From Desulfitobacterium dichloroeliminans LMG P-21439 (GTDB lineage: Bacteria > Bacillota > Desulfitobacteriia > Desulfitobacteriales > Desulfitobacteriaceae), in contig NC_019903.1 of NCBI RefSeq assembly GCF_000243135.2, positions 2,766,001 to 2,830,000 on the forward strand: a stretch of 64,000 nucleotides of DNA, read 5' to 3'. Made by a program: the position numbers and the translations under genes. Numbering within the stretch: position 1 is the first letter of the stretch; every line of letters starts with the position of its first letter. Positions 18,104 through 26,236 of this stretch are shown piece by piece. The notes below the pieces were generated by a model. The model worked only from the letters and a program-made list of their open reading frames with translations, was not told the DNA's origin and did not search any database.

Positions 18104-19465
18104 CTAAACTTCAACCCGGCGAAATTTAGCCAGGAAAAATCCATCCATACCGTGTTTATGAGGTAAAATCTGCAAAAAACCCTTCGTCGCTTGCTTCCGA
18201 TCCTGTTCAGAGTCTAAAGAATAGGGGAGCCCCTCCACCAGATCCACAGTCGCAAACTCCGGATGTTGGGCTCGAAAAGCTTTAATGACTTCGAAATTCT
18301 CTTCAGGTTCTATGGTACAGGTCGAATAAACCAATTCTCCACCCAAAGCTACGCATTGAGCGGCCCGTTCCAATAAGGCCAACTGAAGCTCAGGCAAGGA
18401 CTTGATTTCTTCTTCTGTCTTATGCCAACGCATATCCGCCCGCCGACGTATCACACCGAGCCCGGAGCACGGGGCATCCACTAACACCTTATGGCAAGTT
18501 GAATTACCTATACCTTGCAGTTCTCGCGCATCCCCTGCCTGAGCATGAATGATCGTGATTCCCAAACGCTGGGCCAGCTCTTCAATGATCTTTACTTTAT
18601 GGGGGTGGAGATCAAAGGCTTGAATCTCGCCTTCATTCTCCATCCTTTGGGCTAAGTGAGTGGTCTTCCCTCCAGGCGCCGCACAAACATCTAAAACCCT
18701 TTGACCCCTTTGCGGATTCAAGACATGAGCAATCAGTTGAGAACTCTCATCTTGAACAGTGAAGAGTCCTTCTTGAAAACTAGGGAGCCTCTCAATGGAG
18801 CCAAAGTCTTCGATGAGTAGGCTTTCCGGCACTCGTTCTCCCCAAGTCACCTGTACCCCTTCATTAGTCAGCCTCTCTACTAGTTCATCCCGAGTGATTT
18901 TCAGGGTATTCGTGCGAATCCATGTGGGGGCCGGTTCATTATTGGCTTGACAAAGGGCTTCTGTTTCCTCCATGCCATAACGTTTTAACCAGCGCTTCAC
19001 CATCCACTCGGGATGAGAATAGCGCAGTGAAAGATAGCGGCTCGGTTCTCTTTCCTTACTCGGCCATTCCATATCCCAACCGCTTTCCAAGACCCTCCGC
19101 AAAACACTATTGACTAAAGAGGTGTATTTCCCTTGGCGTCGTTTGGTTAATTCCACCCCTTCGTTGATGGCCGCTGAGGCAGGGATTCTTGAAAGGTAAA
19201 GAATTTGAAAGGTACTGACCCTCAGAATCCAGCGCACCTCATGAGGCAATTGGGATAAGGGCTTGCGCAAATGCCGCCTTAAAGCATAATCCAAGGTCAG
19301 TCGATTCTTTAAGCTGCCATTGACCAGAAGGGTAGTCAGTTGGCGATCTCGAGGATCGGCAAGGTCATGAAGAGCCTTCTGTAACAGCAGGTTAGCATAA
19401 GCATTTTCCTCTTCAATCCGTTTGAGAATCCGGACAGCTAAAGCTCTTGCGGTTAGCTTATTCAT
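18104..19465 (-). CDS. rsmB: 16S rRNA cytosine-C5 methyltransferase RsmB
   Basis: Methylates C967 of 16S rRNA. A NusB-like RNA-binding domain (~1-140) is followed by a Rossmann methyltransferase: VLDVCAAPGGKTTHLA (SAM site), DAPCSGLGVIRR (motif IV cysteine) and YSTCTIEPEEN (catalytic cysteine). Start taken at ATG 19465 (MNKLTAR, 453 residues), overlapping the fmt stop by 8 nt; a longer in-frame reading extends deep into fmt and is unlikely. Confidence 0.95.
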   Translation of the reverse strand: MNKLTARALAVRILKRIEEENAYANLLLQKALHDLADPRDRQLTTLLVNGSLKNRLTLDYALRRHLRKPLSQLPHEVRWILRVSTFQILYLSRIPASAAINEGVELTKRRQGKYTSLVNSVLRRVLESGWDMEWPSKEREPSRYLSLRYSHPEWMVKRWLKRYGMEETEALCQANNEPAPTWIRTNTLKITRDELVERLTNEGVQVTWGERVPESLLIEDFGSIERLPSFQEGLFTVQDESSQLIAHVLNPQRGQRVLDVCAAPGGKTTHLAQRMENEGEIQAFDLHPHKVKIIEELAQRLGITIIHAQAGDARELQGIGNSTCHKVLVDAPCSGLGVIRRRADMRWHKTEEEIKSLPELQLALLERAAQCVALGGELVYSTCTIEPEENFEVIKAFRAQHPEFATVDLVEGLPYSLDSEQDRKQATKGFLQILPHKHGMDGFFLAKFRRVEV

Positions 19466-20426
19466 GATTGATCCATCCTTCACCAAAGCCCTCACCCACA
19501 TGGGCATGACGACCTAAGAAAAAGTCCCGTGCAGGCATGGTCTTTTTTCCGGCCGGCTGAACTTCCGTCACCAAGATTAAGCCTTCCCCCGTCTGAACCA
19601 GCAACCCTTCTTGACGATAGTTCACTACTTCGCCCGGTTTTGGTGTCTTCACGAAAGACTCCTTGACCGATTCCTCGGAGCTCTTTTTGGCAGTACGAAC
19701 TTTGACCGTTTCTTCGCGAAAGGTCGTATAGGCACCCGGCCAAGGATGTAGCCCACGAATTTGATTGTGAATCTCTTGGGCGCTGCGTGTCCAATCAATT
19801 TTCTCATGTTCACGAGTAAGTAAGGAAGCATAGCGAGTCGGCCCGCTTTGCGGAATGCCCTTTAGCTCACCCTTTTGAAGTTGCTCCAAGGTTGTAATGA
19901 GAAGTCCAGCTCCCTTGTGAGCTAGATCATCATGCAATTCCCCGGTGGTGGTGTCTTCCCCAATCGGGCTCTCGACTTTAAGGAGCATATCTCCCGTATC
20001 TAAGCCGACATCCATCTGCATCGTTGTCACCCCGGTCTGATGATCACCAGCCAAGATAGCCCAATGAATCGGGGCTGCTCCACGCCAATCCGGCAAGAGA
20101 GAGGCATGAACATTGATACACCCAGAGGGTGGCAATTCTAGAATTTCTTTAGATAATATCTGACCATAGGCCACGACAATGATTGCTTCCGGAGCAAGCT
20201 CTTGCAAACATTGTATACTTTCACGATTCTTCACCTTTTGCGGCTGGTAAACCGTAAGCCCCAGTTCTTGAGCCGCTACCTTTACCGGACTGGGCTTCAG
20301 GGCCTTGCCCCGTCCGGACGGACGATCGGGCTGAGTGAAAACGCCCACCACTTCATGTCCGTGAGCTACTAGGGCTTGTAAGGTTGGAACGGCAAAGTCT
20401 GGCGTTCCCATGAAAACGAGTCGCAT
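19458..20426 (-). CDS. fmt: Methionyl-tRNA formyltransferase
   Basis: Formylates initiator Met-tRNA using 10-formyl-tetrahydrofolate. Motifs: FMGTPDFAVP at the N-terminus, INVHASLLPDWRGAAPI (catalytic N/H and the SLLP loop), MDVGLDTGDML, and a C-terminal OB-like domain. Length 322 is normal. It follows def, the gene for the enzyme that later removes the formyl group. Confidence 0.97.
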   Translation of the reverse strand: MRLVFMGTPDFAVPTLQALVAHGHEVVGVFTQPDRPSGRGKALKPSPVKVAAQELGLTVYQPQKVKNRESIQCLQELAPEAIIVVAYGQILSKEILELPPSGCINVHASLLPDWRGAAPIHWAILAGDHQTGVTTMQMDVGLDTGDMLLKVESPIGEDTTTGELHDDLAHKGAGLLITTLEQLQKGELKGIPQSGPTRYASLLTREHEKIDWTRSAQEIHNQIRGLHPWPGAYTTFREETVKVRTAKKSSEESVKESFVKTPKPGEVVNYRQEGLLVQTGEGLILVTEVQPAGKKTMPARDFFLGRHAHVGEGFGEGWINHE

Positions 20427-20561
20427 AGTGATTCTCCTAACGTCGATTATGGTTCTGTATCTTTGAGAGGATATGGAGGGATATGTAGCTTGTGTTTCTG
20501 TCTCTAGGATTTTGCTTTACACCGTTCGCTAAGTAAGCTACTTGAGATTCAGTTTGATGGA

Positions 20562-21014
20562 TTACCGTCTATGAGTCTTTGCCGCTTTATCGACGAAAAG
20601 GACTCCTTCTAAGTGATCGACCTCATGCTGAAGGCAACGAGCTAACAAGCCTGTTCCCTCGATGACTTGGAGTTCTCCTTTGCGGTTGAGGGCTTCGACC
20701 TTTACTTTGGCTGCTCGCTTCACCTGGCCTGTAACGCCGGGGATGCTTAAGCAACCTTCATCATCGATATCTTCCCCTTCTGTCTCGAGGAAGACAGGAT
20801 TGATTAGTTCTATAGGGCCATCTCCCACATCAACAACTACAACTCGTTTGGAAACTCCGACTTGAGGAGCGGCCAAGCCTACTCCTTCAGCATCATAGAG
20901 TGTATCCAGCATATTATCTAACAGCTTAACAATATTTGGGGTAATCTCTTTAACCGGGACTGCCTTTTCCCTTAATACGTCTGAACCTATTTCCACAATC
21001 TGATAAATCGCCAT
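20562..21014 (-). CDS. def: Peptide deformylase
   Basis: Metal hydrolase that removes the N-formyl group from new proteins. All three motifs are present: GVGLAAPQVG, EGCLSIPG (metal cysteine) and QHEVDHLEG (HExxH-type). 150 residues is normal for the short clostridial form. ATG at 21014 has GGGGAAG upstream. The 135 nt between def and fmt hold no gene I can recognise. Confidence 0.97.
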   Translation of the reverse strand: MAIYQIVEIGSDVLREKAVPVKEITPNIVKLLDNMLDTLYDAEGVGLAAPQVGVSKRVVVVDVGDGPIELINPVFLETEGEDIDDEGCLSIPGVTGQVKRAAKVKVEALNRKGELQVIEGTGLLARCLQHEVDHLEGVLFVDKAAKTHRR

Positions 21015-21084
21015 TTAGCTCTTCCCCTTTCTCATTCTACCTGATCATCATTATATTACATGTCTCTCTCCTGTGACAGTATCC

Positions 21085-23376
21085 TTACATACTTAATGGA
21101 TCCACTTCAATATTCAATTGAACTCCCGAACTGCTTGAATCATGAGCAAAGCGTTGTACCCCTTGATGCATAAATTCACGCAAGAACACGATGTTTTTTC
21201 CTTTTAGAGATACCTGCCAGCGATAGTGATTTTTTAGGCGTGGTATCACGGCTGGAGCCGGGCCAAGAATATCTAAAGAAGTATTCCCATTTTCATGAGA
21301 ACCTATTCCTTGATTTAAGGCACGGGCCAAGCTATGTGCTCCTTTAATGACCCGATCTTCTTTTTCGTGGGTCAGGGTGACTCGAATCACATGAGTGTAG
21401 GGCGGATAATTTCTTGCCTTGCGATAGGCAATCTCCTCCCAGAAAAAACCCTTAAAGTTATGATGCGAGGCTTTAATAATGGCTCGATCTTCAGGAGCAT
21501 AGGTCTGAATAACGACTTGACCCGGTTTATCACTGCGACCTGCCCGACCGGCCACTTGGGTTAGGAGTTGGAAGGTTCTCTCCCTTGCCCGAAAATCCGG
21601 CATATTCAGCATCTGGTCAGCCGCGATAACTCCGACTAAAGTAACATTAGGGAAATCTAGGCCTTTGGCCATCATCTGAGTCCCCACTAAGATATCTGCT
21701 TCTTGACGGCGAAATCGACCCAGAATTTCCCCATATCCTTCTTTCGAGCGCGTCGTATCAAAATCCAACCGCAGAATTCTGGCTGCCGGATAGAGTCCTT
21801 TAATCTCTTCTTCAACTCTCTGTGTCCCTTGCCCAAAGAAACGAATATAGCGGCTGCCGCATTCCGGACAAGTGCGCGGGGGAATCTCTTCGTGATTACA
21901 ATAATGACAGCGCATGGAATTGCCTTGGGTGTGGTAGGTCAGAGCAATGTCGCAGTCACTACAGCGAACCACATAACCGCACTCTCGGCATGCGACAAAG
22001 GTCGAATAGCCCCGTCGGTTTAAAAAGAGCATCCCCTGTTCTCCCCGCTCCAAGGTCCCCTTAAGCTTATTTTGTAAAGAGAGAGAGAACATGCTGCGAT
22101 TGCCTTTAATCAGTTCTTCTCGCATATCGACCACCTCAACAGGGGGTAGCGGGCGGTTAGCGACTCTATTCTCCATTGAAAGCAAGGAGATTTTCCCTGC
22201 CTGGGCTGCGGCATAAGCTTCCAGAGAAGGGGTAGCACTACCCAAGACTACAACTCCCCGGAGCTGTTCCATCCGTTTGCGGGCTACATTTCGAGCATGA
22301 TATTTGGGGTTTTCCTCCTGATGGTAAGCTCCCTCATGTTCTTCATCCAAGATAATCATGCGCAGATTGGGAAGAGGTGCAAAGACCGCCGAGCGAGCGC
22401 CGATGACAATTCTGATTTTACCCTGCAAAATATCCTGCCAAGCCTTAGCCTTTTCACTGACTTGTAAACCAGAGTGCAATACAATCAGCTGATCTCCGAA
22501 GTGCTCACGAAAATAACTAGCAATCTGAGAAGTCAAAGAGATCTCCGGCACAAGCAAAATAGCCGAGCCTCCCTGAGCTAATACTTCTCCAATAATTCTT
22601 TGGTACACTTCCGTCTTTCCACTGCCCGTTATGCCGTGCAAAAGAATGGTTTCATACTGCTGCTTGGCTAAAGCCCCCATAATCTTTTGGCTTACGTTCG
22701 ATTGTTCAGAAGTAAGTACCCGACGATAATCTGAAGAAAATCTCTGAATATCGGCAGTGTTTACCTCTACTCCTTCATCTGACATTCCGCTCGAAAGTGC
22801 CTTTCGCACACTTTGAGGAACACCCGAGGTAAAACGAGATTCCAACCTGATCCAACCCTGTTTCGCTAACTGTTCAACTTGATTTTTGGTCAATCCTGAT
22901 CGTTTGAGGTAAATACTCAGGGACAGGGCCTTGTTCCGTGAGCGAAAGAGTACCGCCAAGGCGTGGTAGGACTCGGGATCAAGAATCTGCAGCGTCTTAA
23001 CATCTTCGTCTTCTTTCGCTGCAACGGGGATAACCCACTCCTCTACCTTCCCTTTTAAAAGGGGCCAAACTGTGTGGAGACTTTGTGCAATAGAACAGAT
23101 CGTGGTCTCTGCTAGCCACAGTGCTAGATCGATTAAATCTTCTGGAATGATTTCCAGAGTGCCCACTATACCTATGATCGGTTTGATTGCCCGATCAGAA
23201 ACCCCTTGGGGTAGTTCATTCGTAAACCGTACAGCGACTCCCTGGACTTGACGATATTGCAAGGGTACAAGTACCCGCATACCTCGTTTCAGGTCCATTC
23301 CCTCAGGAATTTGATAATGAAATACTTGATCAAGGCGACGATTTGCTACATCGACAAGAACCTCTGCATAGTGCAT
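21085..23376 (-). CDS. priA: Primosomal protein N' (replication restart helicase PriA)
   Basis: 3'-5' helicase that reloads the replisome at collapsed forks. Walker A GITGSGKTE, DEEH, and a zinc-binding insert with eight cysteines (CRECGYVVRCSDC ... CHYCNHEEIPPRTCPEC) identify it. I start it at ATG 23376 (MHYAEV, 763 residues), preceded by AAAGGAGG; longer readings begin inside the ribosome site. It is the first gene of the ~16-kb minus-strand run ending at hslO. Confidence 0.96.
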   Translation of the reverse strand: MHYAEVLVDVANRRLDQVFHYQIPEGMDLKRGMRVLVPLQYRQVQGVAVRFTNELPQGVSDRAIKPIIGIVGTLEIIPEDLIDLALWLAETTICSIAQSLHTVWPLLKGKVEEWVIPVAAKEDEDVKTLQILDPESYHALAVLFRSRNKALSLSIYLKRSGLTKNQVEQLAKQGWIRLESRFTSGVPQSVRKALSSGMSDEGVEVNTADIQRFSSDYRRVLTSEQSNVSQKIMGALAKQQYETILLHGITGSGKTEVYQRIIGEVLAQGGSAILLVPEISLTSQIASYFREHFGDQLIVLHSGLQVSEKAKAWQDILQGKIRIVIGARSAVFAPLPNLRMIILDEEHEGAYHQEENPKYHARNVARKRMEQLRGVVVLGSATPSLEAYAAAQAGKISLLSMENRVANRPLPPVEVVDMREELIKGNRSMFSLSLQNKLKGTLERGEQGMLFLNRRGYSTFVACRECGYVVRCSDCDIALTYHTQGNSMRCHYCNHEEIPPRTCPECGSRYIRFFGQGTQRVEEEIKGLYPAARILRLDFDTTRSKEGYGEILGRFRRQEADILVGTQMMAKGLDFPNVTLVGVIAADQMLNMPDFRARERTFQLLTQVAGRAGRSDKPGQVVIQTYAPEDRAIIKASHHNFKGFFWEEIAYRKARNYPPYTHVIRVTLTHEKEDRVIKGAHSLARALNQGIGSHENGNTSLDILGPAPAVIPRLKNHYRWQVSLKGKNIVFLREFMHQGVQRFAHDSSSSGVQLNIEVDPLSM

Positions 23377-23479
23377 TTTCATCGCCTCCTTTTTGTCCAT
23401 TCTCTTTTTCTTTCCTGATTTACATTTTAACATAGATGAAGAGTTGTAGGTATAGACCCACTTTCCAAATACATCTGGC

Positions 23480-23515
23480 CAATCAATAAAGGGATGCTGG
23501 TCTACCCAACATCCC
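23480..23515 (-). terminator. Terminator downstream of the YbjQ-like gene
   Basis: Minus-strand stem GGGATGTTGG / CCAGCATCCC (one mismatched or wobble pair), 5-nt loop, followed by TTTATTGATTGG. The U-tract is short. Confidence 0.6.
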
Positions 23516-23574
23516 GAAAACCTTGATTCTATCTTGTTTTAAGGCTATCTTGCCGCCTTTTGCTACCTTATAAC

Positions 23575-23895
23575 TTATACTACCGTAACCGCTGTCCCCG
23601 AGACACTGACCATGAGCATGCTGCCACTTTGGCCGACCACTTCATAATCGATATCTACCCCTACTACAGCATTGGCCCCTAGCTGAGCTGCATTTTGTTG
23701 CATTTCTTGGAAGGCGATTTGTCGAGCATCCTGAAGTTTTTCTTCATAGGCCCCCGAACGACCGCCAATAATATCAGTGATACTGGCAAATACGTCCCGA
23801 ATCACATTGGCACCCATAATAGCTTCTCCCGTTACAATTCCATGGTAGGACTGGATTTTTCGCCCATCAATATTGGGAGTTGTCGTCATAATCAT
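23575..23895 (-). CDS. YbjQ / UPF0145 family protein
   Basis: 106-residue protein of the YbjQ (heavy-metal-binding domain) family, recognised by [19 protein letters not shown], the [14 protein letters not shown] segment and [14 protein letters not shown]. The family forms small oligomers; its function is not known despite the domain name. GGAGG precedes the ATG. It stands alone between the priA run and the uracil permease gene. Confidence 0.88.
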   Translation of the reverse strand: MIMTTTPNIDGRKIQSYHGIVTGEAIMGANVIRDVFASITDIIGGRSGAYEEKLQDARQIAFQEMQQNAAQLGANAVVGVDIDYEVVGQSGSMLMVSVSGTAVTVV

Positions 23896-24107
23896 AACTT
23901 ATACCTCCTTGTTTATAACTAACCCAGCAAACTGAATATGCCTATCCAACAGGAAATAATTCTCTGAAACTTAAAAGATTCCTGCTTTTAAGGAATTAGA
24001 TGCTAGAGGTTAATTGCAAGTTTTCGCTCCTTATTCTTCCAAAGAATACGCATTTTAGTATAAATTCTTTAAATATTATTATTAATCATCATATCATGAA
24101 AAATATC

Positions 24108-24137
24108 TTGCCAAACTAATTTTTAATATGCTATGCT
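24108..24137 (+). promoter_or_regulatory. Likely promoter of uracil permease gene
   Basis: TTGCCA (24108-24113), 18-nt spacer, TATGCT (24132-24137). It would start a leader of ~145 nt that contains the PyrR site and attenuator. Confidence 0.5.
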
Positions 24138-24169
24138 CTAAACAAGGTAAATATTCTATGACCTTTAAA

Positions 24170-24187
24170 TTAGTCCCGTGAGGCTAA
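24170..24187 (+). promoter_or_regulatory. PyrR-binding hairpin in uraA leader
   Basis: TTAGTC-CCGTGA-GGCTAA: a six-pair stem with a hexaloop, matching the PyrR anti-antiterminator consensus (AGUC-CNGNGA-GGCU). UMP-loaded PyrR binding here would favour the downstream terminator. Confidence 0.82.
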
Positions 24188-24225
24188 GAAGGAAATGGCG
24201 TACCATGATAATGTTGACATGGGCA

Positions 24226-24261
24226 CCTCTTTCTTGCTTGCGGGCAAGGAAGAGGTTTTTT
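24226..24261 (+). terminator. PyrR-controlled attenuator of uraA
   Basis: 12-bp stem CCTCTTTCTTGC / GCAAGGAAGAGG (one wobble), 6-nt loop, then TTTTTT, 27 nt before the uraA start. With the PyrR hairpin upstream it forms the known Bacillus-type pyrimidine attenuation device. Confidence 0.88.
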
Positions 24262-24287
24262 GTTGTGAATGAAAAGGAGGCTAACCC

Positions 24288-25499
24288 ATGATTAGAGAAG
24301 TTCAGATTCATGAAAGACTTTCCCTTGCCCAAACGATTCCCCTTGGCCTGCAACATGTTTTTGCTATGTTCGGAGCCACAGTCCTCGTGCCCTTTTTAAC
24401 TGGCTTAAGCCCAGCCATCGCCCTTCTTTCCTCGGGAATCGGCACGATCGTTTTCCTACTCTTGACCAAAAGCATGATTCCAGCCTACTTAGGTTCTTCC
24501 TTTGCTTACATTGCTGCCTTAACTTATTTTGTGCAAGATCAGAATAACTTAGCTGCTGCCATGGGCGGGGCCCTCGTCATCGGTATTATTTACATCATTC
24601 TTTTTGCCCTCATGAGTGTTTTTGGCAGCGCTTGGATTCATAAGATTGTCCCTTCGGTTGTGGCCGGCCCGGTTGTCGCCATTATTGGCTTAAGTTTAAC
24701 GCCCGTCGCATCAGGCATGTCGGCTAATAATTGGTATATCGCCATATTCACCCTCGGGGTGACCATCTTTCTAAGCACCTATGCTAAAGGCTTCTTGAAA
24801 ATCATTCCCATTCTTTCCGGAATTATCATCGGCTATATTGTCGCAGCCTTCGCCGGTTTAGTAGACTTCACCGGGGTAACTGCTTCCGTAGCTTCTCTGG
24901 ATAAAATCTTTGCTTCACCTATCAATGCTGACACTTGGGCTATGCCAAGCTTGAATAAAGCTGCAATTCTAATGTTTGCCCCTCTAGCTTTTGTCACCAT
25001 CATTGAAGACTTAGGTCATATGATTGTCCTCGGCAATATTACCCATTCAGATCCCATCGAGAAGCCAGGCTTCAACCGAGTCTTGTTGGGCAATGGTCTC
25101 GCTACTGGAATCGCTAGCTTCTTGGGCGGCCCTCCGGTAACCACGTATGGCGAAAATATTGGTGTACTAGCCGTAACTCGGGTCTATAGCACCTTTAACA
25201 TCTGGGTAGCCGCTATTATCGCCATCATCCTTAGTTTCGTCAGTCCCCTCCAAGCCTTGATTATGTCTATTCCTACAGCCGTCATGGGCGGCGTCTCTCT
25301 CTATCTCTTCGGTATGATTGGGGTCACTGGTCTGCGTACTCTGATTGAAGCACGTGTGGATTTCTCGAAGAGCAAGAACCTGATCATCGCCTCGGTCATC
25401 TTCGCCGTCGGAATTGGAGTCCAAAGCCACGGTGTTGCCTATGCGACTTTAGCCGGAATTATCCTCAATCTCATCCTTCGGGAAGAAAAAGAGGATTAA
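24288..25499 (+). CDS. uraA: Uracil permease (NCS2 family)
   Basis: Uracil:proton symporter, 403 residues, 12-14 hydrophobic segments. NCS2 features are LQHVFAMFGATVLVPFLTG near the N-terminus, the acidic VTIIEDLGHM segment (helix 8 glutamate region) and GGPPVTTYGENIGVLAVT (helix 10). Uracil rather than xanthine specificity is supported by the PyrR attenuator in its leader. AAAGGAGG precedes the ATG. It lies ~30 kb from the pyr operon but shares its control. Confidence 0.93.
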   Translation: MIREVQIHERLSLAQTIPLGLQHVFAMFGATVLVPFLTGLSPAIALLSSGIGTIVFLLLTKSMIPAYLGSSFAYIAALTYFVQDQNNLAAAMGGALVIGIIYIILFALMSVFGSAWIHKIVPSVVAGPVVAIIGLSLTPVASGMSANNWYIAIFTLGVTIFLSTYAKGFLKIIPILSGIIIGYIVAAFAGLVDFTGVTASVASLDKIFASPINADTWAMPSLNKAAILMFAPLAFVTIIEDLGHMIVLGNITHSDPIEKPGFNRVLLGNGLATGIASFLGGPPVTTYGENIGVLAVTRVYSTFNIWVAAIIAIILSFVSPLQALIMSIPTAVMGGVSLYLFGMIGVTGLRTLIEARVDFSKSKNLIIASVIFAVGIGVQSHGVAYATLAGIILNLILREEKED

Positions 25500-25572
25500 G
25501 CCACATAAAGATGTAGCTTAAGTAAACAACTTAGACTTGGATAAGGTTTGGAATTGAATCTCTTGCATACAG

Positions 25573-25619
25573 GGGGTGTCGCGAAACTACTTAGAGTAGC
25601 TAGCGATGCCCCTTCTTTA
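25573..25619 (+). terminator. uraA terminator
   Basis: GGGGTGTCGC (25573-25582) pairs with GCGATGCCCC (25603-25612); an inner ACTACT/AGTAG pair extends the hairpin. It is followed by TTCTTTATTCTT. Confidence 0.75.
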
Positions 25620-25728
25620 TTCTTGCATTAAAGAATAGGGATTTCCCAATAATAAAATGATATAATACAACATGCTATGACCTAACCAGCTATTAGCGCC
25701 GACAATTTGCGAAAGGAAACTACGGTAA

Positions 25729-26202
25729 GTGAACGATACTTTGATAGTTTATTACTCACTTTTTGGCAACACAAAGAACTTAGCCATAGAAATAGCTAAG
25801 CAGACTGGTGGCACGATGAGGGAGCTAGTTCCTGACAAAAAATATTCGTTTGACTATAATACGGCTGCCAAAGAAGTAAGGAATGAAATTTCACGAGGAT
25901 TTTGTCCGAAGCTCATTCGCGGAAATGAATCAATAGATGATTATCAAACAATCTTTATCGGTACACCAAACTGGTTCAAAACAGTAGCTCCACCGGTTTT
26001 GAGTTTCCTTAAACAATTTGATTTTACTGGTAAGACAGTCATCCCCTTTTGTACTCACGGTGGCGGAGGATTCTGCCAAATCGAGGATGATATTGTTAAG
26101 GAGTGTTCAGAAGCCACCCTTTTGTCCGGAATTGCTATCAATGGCTCCGCTGAATCGGAGAGTATTTCACGGTGGCTCGAAACGATTGCCTACAGCCAAT
26201 AA
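25729..26202 (+). CDS. Flavodoxin-family protein
   Basis: 157-residue flavodoxin-like protein. The FMN phosphate loop is YYSLFGNTKNLA near the N-terminus; IFIGTPNWFKTVAPPVLSFL and CTHGGGGF match the WrbA/flavodoxin-4 type of FMN contact loops. It is probably a small redox carrier or quinone/FMN-binding reductase; the partner is unknown. Start is GTG at 25729 with AAAGGAAAC upstream; a TATAAT hexamer occurs at 25661. It lies 34 nt before the gamma-glutamyltransferase-like gene and may be co-transcribed with it. Confidence 0.85.
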   Translation: MNDTLIVYYSLFGNTKNLAIEIAKQTGGTMRELVPDKKYSFDYNTAAKEVRNEISRGFCPKLIRGNESIDDYQTIFIGTPNWFKTVAPPVLSFLKQFDFTGKTVIPFCTHGGGGFCQIEDDIVKECSEATLLSGIAINGSAESESISRWLETIAYSQ

Positions 26203-26236
26203 TTCACATACACATTATTTTTGAGGAGGTATCGTC

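Noticed and set aside
23575-23895. Calling the YbjQ-like protein a metal-resistance protein
   Set aside because: The family name mentions heavy metal, but the protein has no cysteines or obvious metal site and no resistance genes are nearby.
24165-24356. Minus-strand frame of 63 codons upstream of and into uraA
   Set aside because: It lies across the PyrR hairpin, attenuator and start of uraA; no ribosome site; an accidental frame.
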